DNA of 64,000 nucleotides from Candidatus Anstonellales archaeon (GCA_038869735.1 JAWCQO010000005.1:14818-78817), one strand, 5' to 3'; positions 37,069 through 46,795 are shown, counted from the stretch's first letter. A program made the numbers and translations. The notes: generated by a model from the letters alone, not told the origin.

Positions 37069-37845
37069 TCAGGATGTTTCCTCTTTTATTTCGGTAGCTG
37101 TTTCTGGGATTGCGTACTCCCATTCAAAGCACTTTTTCATTTCTTCTCCGCGTAAAATTGAAACCCGCGCAGAGAGCGCGTTTGCGAATATTGCTTTTAT
37201 TTCGTTTGCTTGTGAACGTGATTTGGTTTGAGCTTCTTCGAAGCTATCACCATATGCTGTTGTTGAGACAAACGCTAACGATTGGATTGGCTTCTCTCCA
37301 TTTGCAAGTTTGTTTATTTGTGAGGTCCACATCGAAATCTCGCGCTCGAGAACCGCTATTTGGGCGGCATTTTTGTGTTGATCAAGAAGCAGTTGTGACT
37401 TCTTATTCTCAGCCAGACTTCTCCGTGCCTTTAGCTCATCTAAAACTGATGAGAGGTCTGGATTATAGAGAAGTACGGAAAGTTTGCAGGGTGAACGTAT
37501 TGAAGATATTGCTTTTGCAAAGCTTGAGCTGTTGGGTTGGGCTGTTGGTTGTACTGGCTCAAGATTAATTGAAAGAAATGTTGTTGCAAGATAGCCGTTT
37601 TGTGTTTTCTTGACAAGAACGTCTTGACTCGGCGGTATCTGAAATTCGCCTATTCTCTCCTTTAGCCCTAATCCAAGGAATATGGACGGCATTATTGCAT
37701 AGCCATACTTCCAAAGAAAAAAGGAAATTGACAATAAGAAGGCGCAGAGAAACGCAAAGAAAGCTGAGCCGACAGAGATAGATAGAAGGAGGGAAATTGC
37801 CGAACCAGCGATACAGATTAGTGCTATGGACCGTGTGCCTATCAA
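37069..37845 (-). CDS. membrane protein resembling VirB3/PrgI fused to the N-terminal domain of VirB4
   Basis: The protein is 258 aa. Two TM helices (about 6-50) resemble the short VirB3/PrgI module. A soluble part (about 55-250) has the layout of the VirB4 N-terminal domain: GYLATTFLSINLEP, KLSVLLYNPDL, a helical region, then LAFVSTTAYGDSFEEAQTKS and NALSARVSILRGEEMKKCF. The start appears to be TTG 37845. It ends just before the ATPase gene, so together they rebuild a VirB3-VirB4 protein in two pieces. Assignment rests on gene order and pattern and is moderately sure. Confidence 0.6.
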   Translation of the reverse strand: MIGTRSIALICIAGSAISLLLSISVGSAFFAFLCAFLLSISFFLWKYGYAIMPSIFLGLGLKERIGEFQIPPSQDVLVKKTQNGYLATTFLSINLEPVQPTAQPNSSSFAKAISSIRSPCKLSVLLYNPDLSSVLDELKARRSLAENKKSQLLLDQHKNAAQIAVLEREISMWTSQINKLANGEKPIQSLAFVSTTAYGDSFEEAQTKSRSQANEIKAIFANALSARVSILRGEEMKKCFEWEYAIPETATEIKEETS

Positions 37846-37869
37846 AAAAAGCCCCGGACAGTTTAATGT

Positions 37870-38490
37870 ATGGATATATTTTTATGGATATTGTGGGTAA
37901 GCCTTATTATGTTTCTGTCGGAAATTGCGGATGTAGCTATAATATTTTTCATTATTATGGATCCCTTTTCATCTGTTCTCCCATTCTTAGCTGTTACTAA
38001 GAATGCGGGTGTGAAAGAGAGAGTGCGTCTTGCGGGTGTTGCAACCATTACTGCAGGCATAGTTCTAGTAACGTTTACACTTATTGGGCCTGAGATGCTT
38101 CGGATTTTGGCTGTGAGGGTTGAGAGTTTTCAAATAGCTGGAGGGCTCTTGCTTTTGTTGATTGGGATTGTGTTCGTCTTTGGCCTCCATTTTGAGGATA
38201 ATTCAAGAAGAAAGAAGGAGATTACGAGTGAGGTATTGCTTATAGGCGTCCCTCTTATATGTGGTCCTGGAACTATGACAACTGCACTTTTATTTTCAGC
38301 AAGTCATGGTGTTTTAGTAACGCTTATGGGGGGGATTGCTGCATGCATTGTCGTTTATGTCGTCTTAATGGCGGCTAACCCGATAGCGCAGTTAGTAGGC
38401 GTGAGGGGATTAGAGATATCTTCCAGGCTTATAGGGATAATAGTCTCAGCTGTTGGAGTTGAGTACATCCGCCTTGGATTTGGATTTTGA
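37870..38490 (+). CDS. marC: MarC-family integral membrane protein
   Basis: The protein is 206 aa with six hydrophobic segments. Family signatures include FFIIMDPFSSVLPFL, AGGLLLLLIGIVFV and GVPLICGPGTMTT, with GLEISSRLIGIIVSAVGVEY near the C-terminus. MarC (UPF0056) proteins are of uncertain transport function. It is divergent from the VirB4 group with a 24-bp gap, so the promoters overlap. Confidence 0.9.
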   Translation: MDIFLWILWVSLIMFLSEIADVAIIFFIIMDPFSSVLPFLAVTKNAGVKERVRLAGVATITAGIVLVTFTLIGPEMLRILAVRVESFQIAGGLLLLLIGIVFVFGLHFEDNSRRKKEITSEVLLIGVPLICGPGTMTTALLFSASHGVLVTLMGGIAACIVVYVVLMAANPIAQLVGVRGLEISSRLIGIIVSAVGVEYIRLGFGF

Positions 38491-38667
38491 TAGCATTGGT
38501 TATTAGTGAGTTTAAACGTTGATTGTTAGAATTTGAGTGGTTGTTGTTTTGATTGGCGGCGTATTGGTGAATGAAGCTTCTGCAGAAGAATTATAAGTGC
38601 TGATGTATGTATCTAAATGGATAAATGGCCGGAAACAAGAGATTAAGTATTAGTAGGAGTAGTAGAT

Positions 38668-39852
38668 GTGGGTATATCTAGTATGCTTGTTGGTGTTGTT
38701 GGAGCTCCAAATAAAGGAAAAACCACTTTTTTCTCAGCAGCTACTCTTGTTGATGCAAAAATTGCAGATTACCCATTCACTACCATTGAGCCAAATCGAG
38801 GGGTTGCGTATGTGGGTGTTAGATGTGCCTGTGTAGGTTTGGGAGTAACCTGCAACGCAAGAAACAGTGTTTGCAGAGGTGGTACCCGGCTTGTGCCTAT
38901 TAGTATGGTTGACGTTGCTGGGCTCGTGCCTGGTGCACATTCCGGGCGCGGGATGGGGAATAAATTTTTAGACGATTTGAGGCAGGCTGACGCTCTGATT
39001 CAAGTTGTTGATGCAACTGGAAAGACAGATTTAGAAGGAAAACCTGTTGAATGGTCAAACCCCGCAGAAGAAGTCTTGTTCCTCTTAAGGGAAATTGATG
39101 CTTGGGTTGCTGGCATAATAAAAAGAAACTGGGACAAAATAAAGGGAAGAGACATAAAATTTGTTTGCTCTGCACTAAGTGGATTTGGGGTCGGCGAAAG
39201 AGAGATTAAGGGAATCGTTGAGCGGTTAGGTTTAGATGCTGAAAGAATTGCGTGGGGCGATGAGGAGATATTAAAGTTTGCACAAGAAGTCAGGGTAGAG
39301 AGTAAGCCTATTGTGGTGGCTGCCAATAAATGTGATATTCCAGAGGCACGTGAAAACGCCAAAAAGTTGGCTTCGGAACTTAACGGTCTGCGTGGAGTTA
39401 GGGGAGTATTCCCTTGTTCTTCGGCTGTTGAGCTTGCACTAAGAAAAGGAGAAAGGGCAGGGGTGGTAAGCTATGTGCCTGGAATGTTGGGGTTCGAAAT
39501 ACTAAAGGGGGCAACTGGGAAGCAGAGGGAGACTCTTGAAAAAATTGAAGCTATGGTTAGAGAGAACGGCACAGGTGTACAAAATATTATAGATTATGTT
39601 GCAAGACAGGTACTAAGATTATTGGTTGTTTATCCTGTTGAGGATGAAAACAGATTTTCGGATTCTGCTGGAAGTGTGCTTCCTGACGCATATCTTGTAA
39701 AAGACGGCACAACCGCGCTTGAGTTTGCTGGAAAGATACATACTGAATTACAGAGCGGATTTCTTGGTGCAATTGATGCAAGGACAAAAAAGAAGGTCGG
39801 GAAGGAGTACATCTTAAAGGATGGCGACATCATAAAGATAATTGCAAGATAG
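38668..39852 (+). CDS. ychF: YchF/OBG-type GTPase with TGS domain
   Basis: This is a ribosome-associated P-loop NTPase of the OBG family (archaeal YchF-like group). The protein is 394 aa: GAPNKGKTTFFSAAT (G1), TTIEPNRGVAYVGV, VDVAGLVPGAHSGRGMGN (G3), NKCD (G4), a helical insert, and a C-terminal TGS domain ending KEYILKDGDIIKIIAR. A four-cysteine loop (CACVGLGVTCNARNSVC) is present. GTG 38668 has AGGAG eight bases upstream; ATG 38683 is the alternative. Confidence 0.93.
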   Translation: MGISSMLVGVVGAPNKGKTTFFSAATLVDAKIADYPFTTIEPNRGVAYVGVRCACVGLGVTCNARNSVCRGGTRLVPISMVDVAGLVPGAHSGRGMGNKFLDDLRQADALIQVVDATGKTDLEGKPVEWSNPAEEVLFLLREIDAWVAGIIKRNWDKIKGRDIKFVCSALSGFGVGEREIKGIVERLGLDAERIAWGDEEILKFAQEVRVESKPIVVAANKCDIPEARENAKKLASELNGLRGVRGVFPCSSAVELALRKGERAGVVSYVPGMLGFEILKGATGKQRETLEKIEAMVRENGTGVQNIIDYVARQVLRLLVVYPVEDENRFSDSAGSVLPDAYLVKDGTTALEFAGKIHTELQSGFLGAIDARTKKKVGKEYILKDGDIIKIIAR

Positions 39853-39882
39853 GACATGAGGGTTTTAGAATTCTGCTTTTGG

Positions 39883-39920
39883 TTTGGTTGATTGTTTGTT
39901 GTTTGGTTGATTGTTTGTTG
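39883..39920. repeat. 19-bp perfect tandem duplication
   Basis: The unit TTTGGTTGATTGTTTGTTG occurs twice head to tail in the G/T-rich spacer between the two convergent genes. It resembles other TTG-rich spacers here and probably reflects slippage. Confidence 0.85.
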
Positions 39921-39934
39921 ATAGATTGGATTTT

Positions 39935-41110
39935 TTAGGCGTACTTTTCTATAAACTGTCCAATTTTGGATACTGCTTCTTCTATTATATCGGGAGGAGG
40001 GAGAAAGGTTATTCTGAAGTAGAGACCGTTCAAAATTGGGGAGAAACCGCTACCTGGGATAGCTACAACTCCTGTTTCTTCTAGAAGCGAATACACAAAC
40101 TTTTTGTCGTTTTTGAATTTTTTTGTTTTTACTTTGATGAATGCATAAAACGCTGCGTTTGGAGTAGGACACTGAAGGGCTGGTATTTTTGATATTGAGC
40201 GGATGAGTGCGTCTCTTCTTAAAAGAAGTTGTTTTTTGACATCTGCAAGATGGGTTGGAGGTAGGGTAAAGGCAGCTAATGCCCCACGCTGCATCTCCCA
40301 ATTGACAGATAAACGCTGGTTGCATAGCTTCATTATTGCAGTCTGGAGGTCTTCTGTACCTTCACCATGAAATGCAAGATATCCAACTCGTGCACCGGGA
40401 TAGATAAAGTTCTTTGATAGACCGTTTCCAGAAATCAGAGGAACGTCATGTGAAATGGAGCGTAGATTAATCATGGGTTGCTCGTTGAGTATTAGCTGGT
40501 CGTATATTTCATCTGCAATGATTGGGAGTGAGTTTTCACCTGCGATGTTAACTATTTCTTTTAGTAGTGAATGAGGGTAGACTGTGCCTGTAGGGTTGTT
40601 GGGATTTATGACTACAATTGCACGGGTTCTCTTATTTACTCTTTTTCTGATCTCATCTGGAATTGGAAGATAGTTTTCATCGCATGGATAGAAGTTGTCG
40701 GTTCCTCCCAAAACCCGTGATTTTGTATTATACAGCGGATAGCCTGGAGATGGAAGTAGTATATTGTCTCCTGGGTTTAAGAGTGACTGGAAAAGGAAGT
40801 CTATTCCTTCGGAGAGTCCGTTTGTTATAAAAACTGCTTGTGGGTTCACACCTTCCCTTTTAGCTATTGTTTGGCGAAGTTCAGGATCTCCTTCCGAAGG
40901 GCAATAACCAGAGTATTTTGGTTGGTGTAACGCTTCGATGACTGCGTCGGTTATGTGCTGAGAGGGGCAAAAACCAAACAGATTCGGGTCGCCTATATTG
41001 AGCCAAATCATTTTCTTTCCTTTTTTTTCAACTTCCTTTGCTTTTTGGACGATATCCCGAATTTCATAAGTGATATGTGCTACTCGCGATGCAACTCTGA
41101 TTTTTTGCAT
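39935..41110 (-). CDS. PLP-dependent aminotransferase (class I/II, alanine/aspartate type)
   Basis: The protein is 391 aa with the fold type I signatures: IGDPNLFGFCPS near the N-terminus, YCPSEGDPELRQTIAKREG, NPNNPTG, DEIYDQLI, and the PLP-lysine region SGNGLSKNFIYPGARVG. It resembles archaeal AlaT/AspC-like enzymes that move amino groups between glutamate and alanine or aspartate. Substrate is not fixed by sequence. It starts 32 bases from the divergent GT-C-like gene. Confidence 0.92.
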   Translation of the reverse strand: MQKIRVASRVAHITYEIRDIVQKAKEVEKKGKKMIWLNIGDPNLFGFCPSQHITDAVIEALHQPKYSGYCPSEGDPELRQTIAKREGVNPQAVFITNGLSEGIDFLFQSLLNPGDNILLPSPGYPLYNTKSRVLGGTDNFYPCDENYLPIPDEIRKRVNKRTRAIVVINPNNPTGTVYPHSLLKEIVNIAGENSLPIIADEIYDQLILNEQPMINLRSISHDVPLISGNGLSKNFIYPGARVGYLAFHGEGTEDLQTAIMKLCNQRLSVNWEMQRGALAAFTLPPTHLADVKKQLLLRRDALIRSISKIPALQCPTPNAAFYAFIKVKTKKFKNDKKFVYSLLEETGVVAIPGSGFSPILNGLYFRITFLPPPDIIEEAVSKIGQFIEKYA

Positions 41111-41141
41111 AAGCGAAGGTAATACGACTATAAGTTATAAA

Positions 41142-43397
41142 ATGTTTCTTTTATTGAATCTGGAAAGGATTAAAAGATTAAATTGTTTTGATGCATGTGT
41201 GGAGAGAAAAATTTTGTTTTGGTTGATGTTGCTGCTTTTTCTTTCTTCGCTGCTTGTTGTTTGGGCCAATATCCAGCATCTTGACTTGAATTTTTTTCAG
41301 ATCAAACAGCCTCAAGAGATATTTGTAAGCTGGCGGGGTGGGGACTCGTTTAATCTTTCAGCAAATTTTGATGGGGAATGTAGCATATGTGGTATAAGGC
41401 GTGAGATTCAGAGTGGAGATAACCGGTTGAGTTATGGAGGTTGTGAAAGCCGCATTATAGTTGAATGCGCTGATGAGCAAGGGAGGAATAGTTCTCTGGC
41501 TTTTTTGCGTCCTAAAATAGCTGAGGTTATTAACCTAAATACATGGAGTAAAAGGGAAGATGACGGGGGAGCGGGAGTTATCTTTGTTAGTGGGGCAACA
41601 AAAAACAGAGGTGACTTGCAAGTTAGCTACTTTATTGATGGAATACTAAAAAGAAGATTTTTTGAAAAAAACGTCTCTGGGGAGTTTGTTTTTGGTGAAA
41701 AATTTAGATTTGATAGGGGGGAGCACACCTATCAGATTGACGTCAATGGAGTCGTGGTTGAAGGTGTATTTGATTATGAAGGATTAACGGTTCCTGTGTC
41801 TCAAGTAATCATTGTTACCTGCTCTGTGATTTTGGCTCTTGCAGTTGGGAGAGGGCATCTTGAACGAATTTTTAGTATGTTCTGCTTTCTTGCTATTTTT
41901 TTTGCTTTTCATTATGAGGTAGTGTCGCTTTTTAAAGCCGAATTTTTTGTTCCTGCAATAGCTGATTTTCTTGCTATTTTGTTTGTTAGTAGGAAGTTAA
42001 GGTGGAGATTTTGGCTACCGAAGATTGACGAGAAGGAAGTGCTATGGTTTGTATTAGTTGGTTTGGGGCTTGTTGTCCTATCAAACATTTTTATAGGTTC
42101 TTTGGATTTGTGGGGGCCTTATTATTATAGGCATGTGCAGGCCGTCATGGATAAAGGGGGGGTGTTTTACTCTGATCTCCTGAGTTATTTGGGAAGACCG
42201 TTTACATATCCGCCTGCGTATTTTCAGTTTGCGGCTGGTCTTACAAGCGCATTTTTTATATCTGATTTTGAAACTGTGAGACTGTTTGAGCATTTACTTA
42301 TCGCTTCACTCTATTTTGCTAGCTTATATATGCTTTTTTTTAAGTATTTAAAGAGGGCTAGAGTACTAGGGGCACTTATTACAATCTCTGAAGTATTTGT
42401 GTTAGTTACAGCATCAAATGTAACGCTACATATTTTTGCATATACACTAATGCATATTGCTGCAATCCTTTCTACCGGACGAGGAAGAATTTTTTTATTT
42501 ATTCTATTAGGAATATCCGTTGCGGCCCATCCATCATCAATCGTACTTTTTCCATTTTATGCGCTTGTTGCAAACCAATTTGAATTGAAAAAAAGGTTCG
42601 TCCTGAAGCTCATAGCGTGCATTTTTGGTGGGTTGTTGGTTTGCTTGCCGTTCTACTCTATAATTTTTTACAAATATGGGTTGCCTTATGAAATCGCTCC
42701 TTATGAGTGGGGGTATCTTCTGACTTGGGGATTTGGAGGTATGGTAAATGATTTTGGGCCTCTCCTCTTCCTTGGATTATCTGGTGCTTTTTTGGTATTG
42801 CTTGCGCGGCTTGGCTTCATTGAAAGGAGGTTTGATGGTGTGGGATTGCCGAAGCTAATTGTTCCAGCAATTCTTATTTTTGTATTTTTTATATTAGGTA
42901 TTTTTGTCAGCTTTAGAGCGAATATGTTGTTTGGTGTGATGTCAGCAGCGTTAGTTTCTTCTATCTTTGAAAGAAGTTTATCGGATAAAAAATTATTTTA
43001 CCTGTTGTGCCTGTTTTGTGTTTTTAACTTCATTTTGTTTTTTCTTGTTCAGTCAGGACCGCATGCATGGTGCTATTGGGGTGTTGCAAACGACAACTGC
43101 TTATTGCCTATGAAATATTTAGAAAAGTACACTAAAGGAGAAAGCTCTGTTGTAGCAAATCCTCGATTTGGTCACTTGGAGACATATATAGGCAAAAGAA
43201 AGATCCTATCTGATTTATATGTGGAATATGCAGATAATGAGAAATATTTGGCTGCAGTTGAAGCTTACAAAACAGGGGTTTTGCCAGAAGAATTTGAGGT
43301 TGATTACCTCGTTTTGGATGTTGTTGAAGGAGCAGAACAGGGAGTAAGTTTAGACAAGATATATGACAATGGATTTGCGAGCATTTGGGAAAAGTAG
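41142..43397 (+). CDS. GT-C-like polytopic membrane glycosyltransferase (putative)
   Basis: The protein is about 750 aa. TM1 (about 27-45) is followed by an extracytoplasmic beta-rich domain (about 50-230), about ten further TM helices (235-620), and a soluble C-terminal domain. The loop after an early helix has GPYYYRHVQAVMDKG and FTYPPAYFQF, which fit acceptor or lipid-sugar sites of GT-C proteins such as mannosyl- or oligosaccharyltransferases. A link to surface glycosylation is inferred. ATG 41142 sits on the TATA box itself, so a GTG at 41199 may be the true start. Confidence 0.65.
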   Translation: MFLLLNLERIKRLNCFDACVERKILFWLMLLLFLSSLLVVWANIQHLDLNFFQIKQPQEIFVSWRGGDSFNLSANFDGECSICGIRREIQSGDNRLSYGGCESRIIVECADEQGRNSSLAFLRPKIAEVINLNTWSKREDDGGAGVIFVSGATKNRGDLQVSYFIDGILKRRFFEKNVSGEFVFGEKFRFDRGEHTYQIDVNGVVVEGVFDYEGLTVPVSQVIIVTCSVILALAVGRGHLERIFSMFCFLAIFFAFHYEVVSLFKAEFFVPAIADFLAILFVSRKLRWRFWLPKIDEKEVLWFVLVGLGLVVLSNIFIGSLDLWGPYYYRHVQAVMDKGGVFYSDLLSYLGRPFTYPPAYFQFAAGLTSAFFISDFETVRLFEHLLIASLYFASLYMLFFKYLKRARVLGALITISEVFVLVTASNVTLHIFAYTLMHIAAILSTGRGRIFLFILLGISVAAHPSSIVLFPFYALVANQFELKKRFVLKLIACIFGGLLVCLPFYSIIFYKYGLPYEIAPYEWGYLLTWGFGGMVNDFGPLLFLGLSGAFLVLLARLGFIERRFDGVGLPKLIVPAILIFVFFILGIFVSFRANMLFGVMSAALVSSIFERSLSDKKLFYLLCLFCVFNFILFFLVQSGPHAWCYWGVANDNCLLPMKYLEKYTKGESSVVANPRFGHLETYIGKRKILSDLYVEYADNEKYLAAVEAYKTGVLPEEFEVDYLVLDVVEGAEQGVSLDKIYDNGFASIWEK

Positions 43398-43465
43398 TGG
43401 TAGGATTACTTGATTAGTCTTAGTTGTTGATTGATTTTTTGATCATACATATTGCGGGGGGTGAG

Positions 43466-44422
43466 TTAAGCTTTTGTAAGAACGCGAGCTCCATCTTTTT
43501 CAATCACTATAGTGACTTCGGATTGCGAGACGTAAGAGCCCTTTTCGTCTGATAGGATTGGGAATGGCTGAATTGCACTGTTATTCATAAGATCACGGAG
43601 TGATGCGTGGAGGATTAGGTGCGATTGGAATTTACCTGAAATCCAGCGCTGAGCAAATGGAAGAGTAAGATAGTTTTCAATCAAATAAGATAGAAGTTGT
43701 TTTGATGTTCGAAGGCGAGTATTTGTTAGCTTCATAACTTGGAATATCTCTATTTGGTCCGTATCATGCACTCTTCCGCTTCCTGTAGAAGCAAAAGGTT
43801 CTATGGCAAAGAAATCTCCTTCTTTAAACTCGTAGCCTCCACTGACTGCTATGTTTGGAATTTCTGGTCCTGCGTGGAGGGTGTACGGCTGCAGCATGTG
43901 CCCCGTCAAGTTCTCTATAGGCTTAAATCCAAATGAAGTTATTGTTTTTTGTATTATTTGCCCTATTTCGCCAGTTTTTTTTCCTGGCCTAATAGACGCG
44001 ATTGCTTCATCGAGCGCTTTTTCTGAAGCCTCGACGAGTTTGCCGTGTTCTTCTGATAAGTCAACGGTAAATGCGGTATCAGCAATGCAGCCGTTTATAT
44101 GCACGCCAAGATCTATTTTTACTAAGTCCTTCTCCCCGATTAGCAACGTTGAGGACGCTTCGGGTGTCGCATGAGCGGCAATTTCGTTTATGGATATATT
44201 AACAGGAAAAGCTGGTTTTGCTTGAGCATCAAATATCATTTTCTCTAAGCTCTCTGCAATATCAATTGTTGAGGCTCCTGGCATTATTAGTTTTTTTGCA
44301 TCTTGGCGGATAGAATACGCTATTTTGTTTGCTTTCTCATAGTGTTTTAGTAGGTCTTCTTCATTTGTCATATCATCTTTATTTGTATTCTTATCTGATT
44401 CGTTTGTCTGTGTTTTCGACAT
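43466..44422 (-). CDS. map: methionine aminopeptidase type II
   Basis: It removes N-terminal methionine from new proteins. The protein is about 318 aa with EIAAHATPEAS (catalytic His), KIDLGVHINGCIADTAFTVD (two metal Asp), GHMLQPYTLHAGPEIPN, FFAIEPFAS (Glu) and SEVTIVIEKDG (final Glu), and the type II helical insert before the end. About 25 extra residues at the N-terminus are polar and probably disordered. ATG 44422 or GTG 44431. Follows the HAD gene by a few bases. Confidence 0.95.
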   Translation of the reverse strand: MSKTQTNESDKNTNKDDMTNEEDLLKHYEKANKIAYSIRQDAKKLIMPGASTIDIAESLEKMIFDAQAKPAFPVNISINEIAAHATPEASSTLLIGEKDLVKIDLGVHINGCIADTAFTVDLSEEHGKLVEASEKALDEAIASIRPGKKTGEIGQIIQKTITSFGFKPIENLTGHMLQPYTLHAGPEIPNIAVSGGYEFKEGDFFAIEPFASTGSGRVHDTDQIEIFQVMKLTNTRLRTSKQLLSYLIENYLTLPFAQRWISGKFQSHLILHASLRDLMNNSAIQPFPILSDEKGSYVSQSEVTIVIEKDGARVLTKA

Positions 44423-44438
44423 AAGGCTCACGTATAGT

Positions 44439-45110
44439 TCAAAGCAGCTTTAAAAGGTCCGTTATTTCCTTTATCTCGAAGTCGGACTTACAGTGCTTAT
44501 TTTTGTTTTTGCCTTTTAAAATCCTCACTGAAATCAGGCCAGCCATGTTGGAGTATAGAATATCTGCTACTGGTGAGTCACCAACCATCAGGCAATTTTC
44601 TGGGCGGAACCCCAATATTTTACAAATTCGTTTATAAAAAAGTGGGGATTTGTTTATGCCTAGTTCTTGTGATATAAAAACGTGGTCAAATGAATCTTGT
44701 AAAGACAGACGAATTAATTTGTCCCATTGTTTTTTTGGTATTCCTTCTGTTGCAATACAGAGGATATAGCCGGCTTTTCTAAGTTGTGAGAGAAGTTGTT
44801 TTACTCCTCGATATGGCTTTAAGTTCCTTTTTGAGTCGTGATACGCTCTGATTCCTGAGGCAACTATTTTTGATTTGTCTTTGGCATTCAATTTTTTACA
44901 CAACAAGTCAAAGTGATTTTGAGAATTTGAGCCAACCTTAGATATTATTTGATTGAGGAGTTCTTGCGCCTTTTTTTCTGTCGTCGGCAATCCTGCACGG
45001 ACCATGGCTCTTATTGCAGCACGCCGCGCTTTTTTTGAAAAATCGGTTGAGGCAAATAGGGTGTCGTCTATGTCAAATAAGATGGCTCTTACTCTTTTTA
45101 TGTCAGGCAT
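44439..45110 (-). CDS. HAD-superfamily phosphatase
   Basis: The protein is 223 aa. Motif I LFDIDDTLF (nucleophile Asp and acid Asp), a helical cap (about 20-95), motif II LCIATEG, motif III at K154 (GINKSPLFYK) and motif IV MVGDSPVADI are all present, so it should be an active phosphatase; substrate unknown. It is followed by map on the same strand and preceded by the tmk-tRNA-Glu unit. Confidence 0.9.
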   Translation of the reverse strand: MPDIKRVRAILFDIDDTLFASTDFSKKARRAAIRAMVRAGLPTTEKKAQELLNQIISKVGSNSQNHFDLLCKKLNAKDKSKIVASGIRAYHDSKRNLKPYRGVKQLLSQLRKAGYILCIATEGIPKKQWDKLIRLSLQDSFDHVFISQELGINKSPLFYKRICKILGFRPENCLMVGDSPVADILYSNMAGLISVRILKGKNKNKHCKSDFEIKEITDLLKLL

Positions 45111-45144
45111 GATTTGAGATAGGTTGTTTTAGTATAAAAAGAAG

Positions 45145-45234
45145 CGCTCCGACCGGGATTTGAACCCGGGTTACCGGCTTTCTTCACGAAAATTTGAAAG
45201 GCCGGCGTCCTTGACCGGGCTAGACTATCGGAGC
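45145..45234 (-). tRNA. tRNA-Glu (UUC) with one intron
   Basis: On the minus strand: acceptor GCTCCGA/TCGGAGC, anticodon stem GCCGG/CCGGT with loop start CTTTCA (anticodon TTC), and T-arm CCGGG-TTCAAAT-CCCGG. An intron of about 16 nt follows position 37. The T-loop is uninterrupted. Its 5' end lies three bases after the tmk stop codon, so it is probably cut from the tmk transcript. Confidence 0.92.
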
Positions 45235-45236
45235 TC

Positions 45237-45839
45237 TCAGACTGGGATTACGCTTAAGGATCTAAGAAGCCTTATTATTTGTGAATGTATTTCTTGTTTG
45301 TCTTTTGCTCCATCTATCTTTATCCATTTTTTGGTTAGGAATTTTGAAGTATAAAGTTTTTTGTAGTTTTTTCTTGTCTGTGTGAGGAGATTGAAGTTTG
45401 ATTCGTGAGTATCGAGGTGAAGTTTCTGTTTCTTTTTGCGAGATTGGGAGGTGGCGACGTCGACATCAAGGAGGATTATTACATCTGGTGTACAGAAGGG
45501 AAAGGACGAGATGATGTTTATTGCTTCTTTAAAAGATATTGAGCGTGAGTAGGCTATTGTTGAAGTTATGTATCTGTCTAAAATCACTATGCGGTCTTCT
45601 TCTAGTTCTCTATTTATTTTTTGTTGGTTGAGTAGGATATCCAGCAAGTAAAGAAAGAATACAGTCCTGAGTGGCAACTTTGACTTTCCAGATAGATATG
45701 TGTGTATTTTTGAGGCTTTTTTTGTAGGGTATTTGTGGATTGAAAATTTTATTTTTCTTGATTTTAGAAATGAAGATAGTAATTGGATTTGTGTGGCTTT
45801 CCCGCTTCCATCTATACCTTCAAATATGATGAGGGGCAT
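45237..45839 (-). CDS. tmk: thymidylate kinase
   Basis: It phosphorylates dTMP to dTDP. The protein is 200 aa with P-loop FEGIDGSGKATQIQLL, the DRYITSTIAYSRS motif and LDVDVATSQSRKKKQK (lid). Lys replaces the usual Ser/Thr after GSGK, as in many archaeal TMPKs that read GSGKATQ. It starts 48 bases from divergent pyrB and ends at tRNA-Glu. Confidence 0.93.
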   Translation of the reverse strand: MPLIIFEGIDGSGKATQIQLLSSFLKSRKIKFSIHKYPTKKASKIHTYLSGKSKLPLRTVFFLYLLDILLNQQKINRELEEDRIVILDRYITSTIAYSRSISFKEAINIISSFPFCTPDVIILLDVDVATSQSRKKKQKLHLDTHESNFNLLTQTRKNYKKLYTSKFLTKKWIKIDGAKDKQEIHSQIIRLLRSLSVIPV

Positions 45840-45886
45840 AGAAATGTTTTTAATTTTGGAAATTTTAAAAGAGGTGGGGTTTAGAA

Positions 45887-46795
45887 GTGAGGCACCTAAT
45901 TTCTATTCGTGACCTGTCGCGGAAGCAGGTTGAGAAGTATTTTAGAGAAACGGAGAAAATGGAGCGCGCTCTTGAGAAGGGAAGAGTGAATGTTTTGAGT
46001 GGCAAAATTATAGCTACTTTATTTTTTGAACCATCGACAAGAACTAAAATTTCGTTTCAGGCTGCAGCAAAACGTCTTGGTGCAGATGTTGTAGATTTTA
46101 ATCAGGAAACTTCATCACTTAAAAAAGGAGAGAGTTTTTTAGACACAATACGAATGGTTGATGGATATGTTGATGGGATGATTATTAGACATGAAAGTGA
46201 TGGTTCGGCAAGGCTTGCATCTGAAGTTGCTACCCATCCTGTGATAAATGGGGGGGATGGGGCTAACCAGCACCCGACCCAGACGCTTATTGACCTCTAT
46301 GCAATAAAGAAGTTTAGTGGTAGGGTGACCAACCTACATGTAACTCTCTTTGGTGACCTAAAACATGCAAGAGCTATGCGCTCATTTTTATATGGTGTGT
46401 CTATGTTTGGGAATGAGGTTGATCTTTGCTCGCCACCAGGTTTGGGAATGGATGAAAACGTGATATCTGAGATAAAAGAAAGATTTGGAGTCGCGATAAG
46501 AGAGGTTAGCCGCCCACAACTTTCAAATTGTGATGTCCTCTATGTTTGTAGAATACAGAAAGAGAGATTTTCCGATCCTTATGAGGCGGTTCGGGTTCAA
46601 CAAGAATTTTCGATTAATAGACAGATTTTAAGAGATGCTAAAAAAGACATGGTTATTTTACATCCCCTCCCAAGAATTGAGGAGATATCCAGAGATATTG
46701 ACTCTGATAAAAGAGCGAGATATTTTGAGCAAGCAAAGCTTGGAGTTCCTGTTAGAATGGCTATTTTGGTGGATGTGGTGGGTAGGGGGTATTGA
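45887..46795 (+). CDS. pyrB: aspartate carbamoyltransferase catalytic subunit
   Basis: It joins carbamoyl phosphate and aspartate in pyrimidine synthesis. The protein is 302 aa with the GTG start MRHLISIRDLSRKQVEKYF, carbamoyl-phosphate loop EPSTRTKISFQAA, HPTQTLIDLYAI and LHPLPRIEEIS. Full length. It is followed by pyrI as in most archaea, and tmk is divergent from it, grouping pyrimidine nucleotide genes. Confidence 0.97.
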   Translation: MRHLISIRDLSRKQVEKYFRETEKMERALEKGRVNVLSGKIIATLFFEPSTRTKISFQAAAKRLGADVVDFNQETSSLKKGESFLDTIRMVDGYVDGMIIRHESDGSARLASEVATHPVINGGDGANQHPTQTLIDLYAIKKFSGRVTNLHVTLFGDLKHARAMRSFLYGVSMFGNEVDLCSPPGLGMDENVISEIKERFGVAIREVSRPQLSNCDVLYVCRIQKERFSDPYEAVRVQQEFSINRQILRDAKKDMVILHPLPRIEEISRDIDSDKRARYFEQAKLGVPVRMAILVDVVGRGY

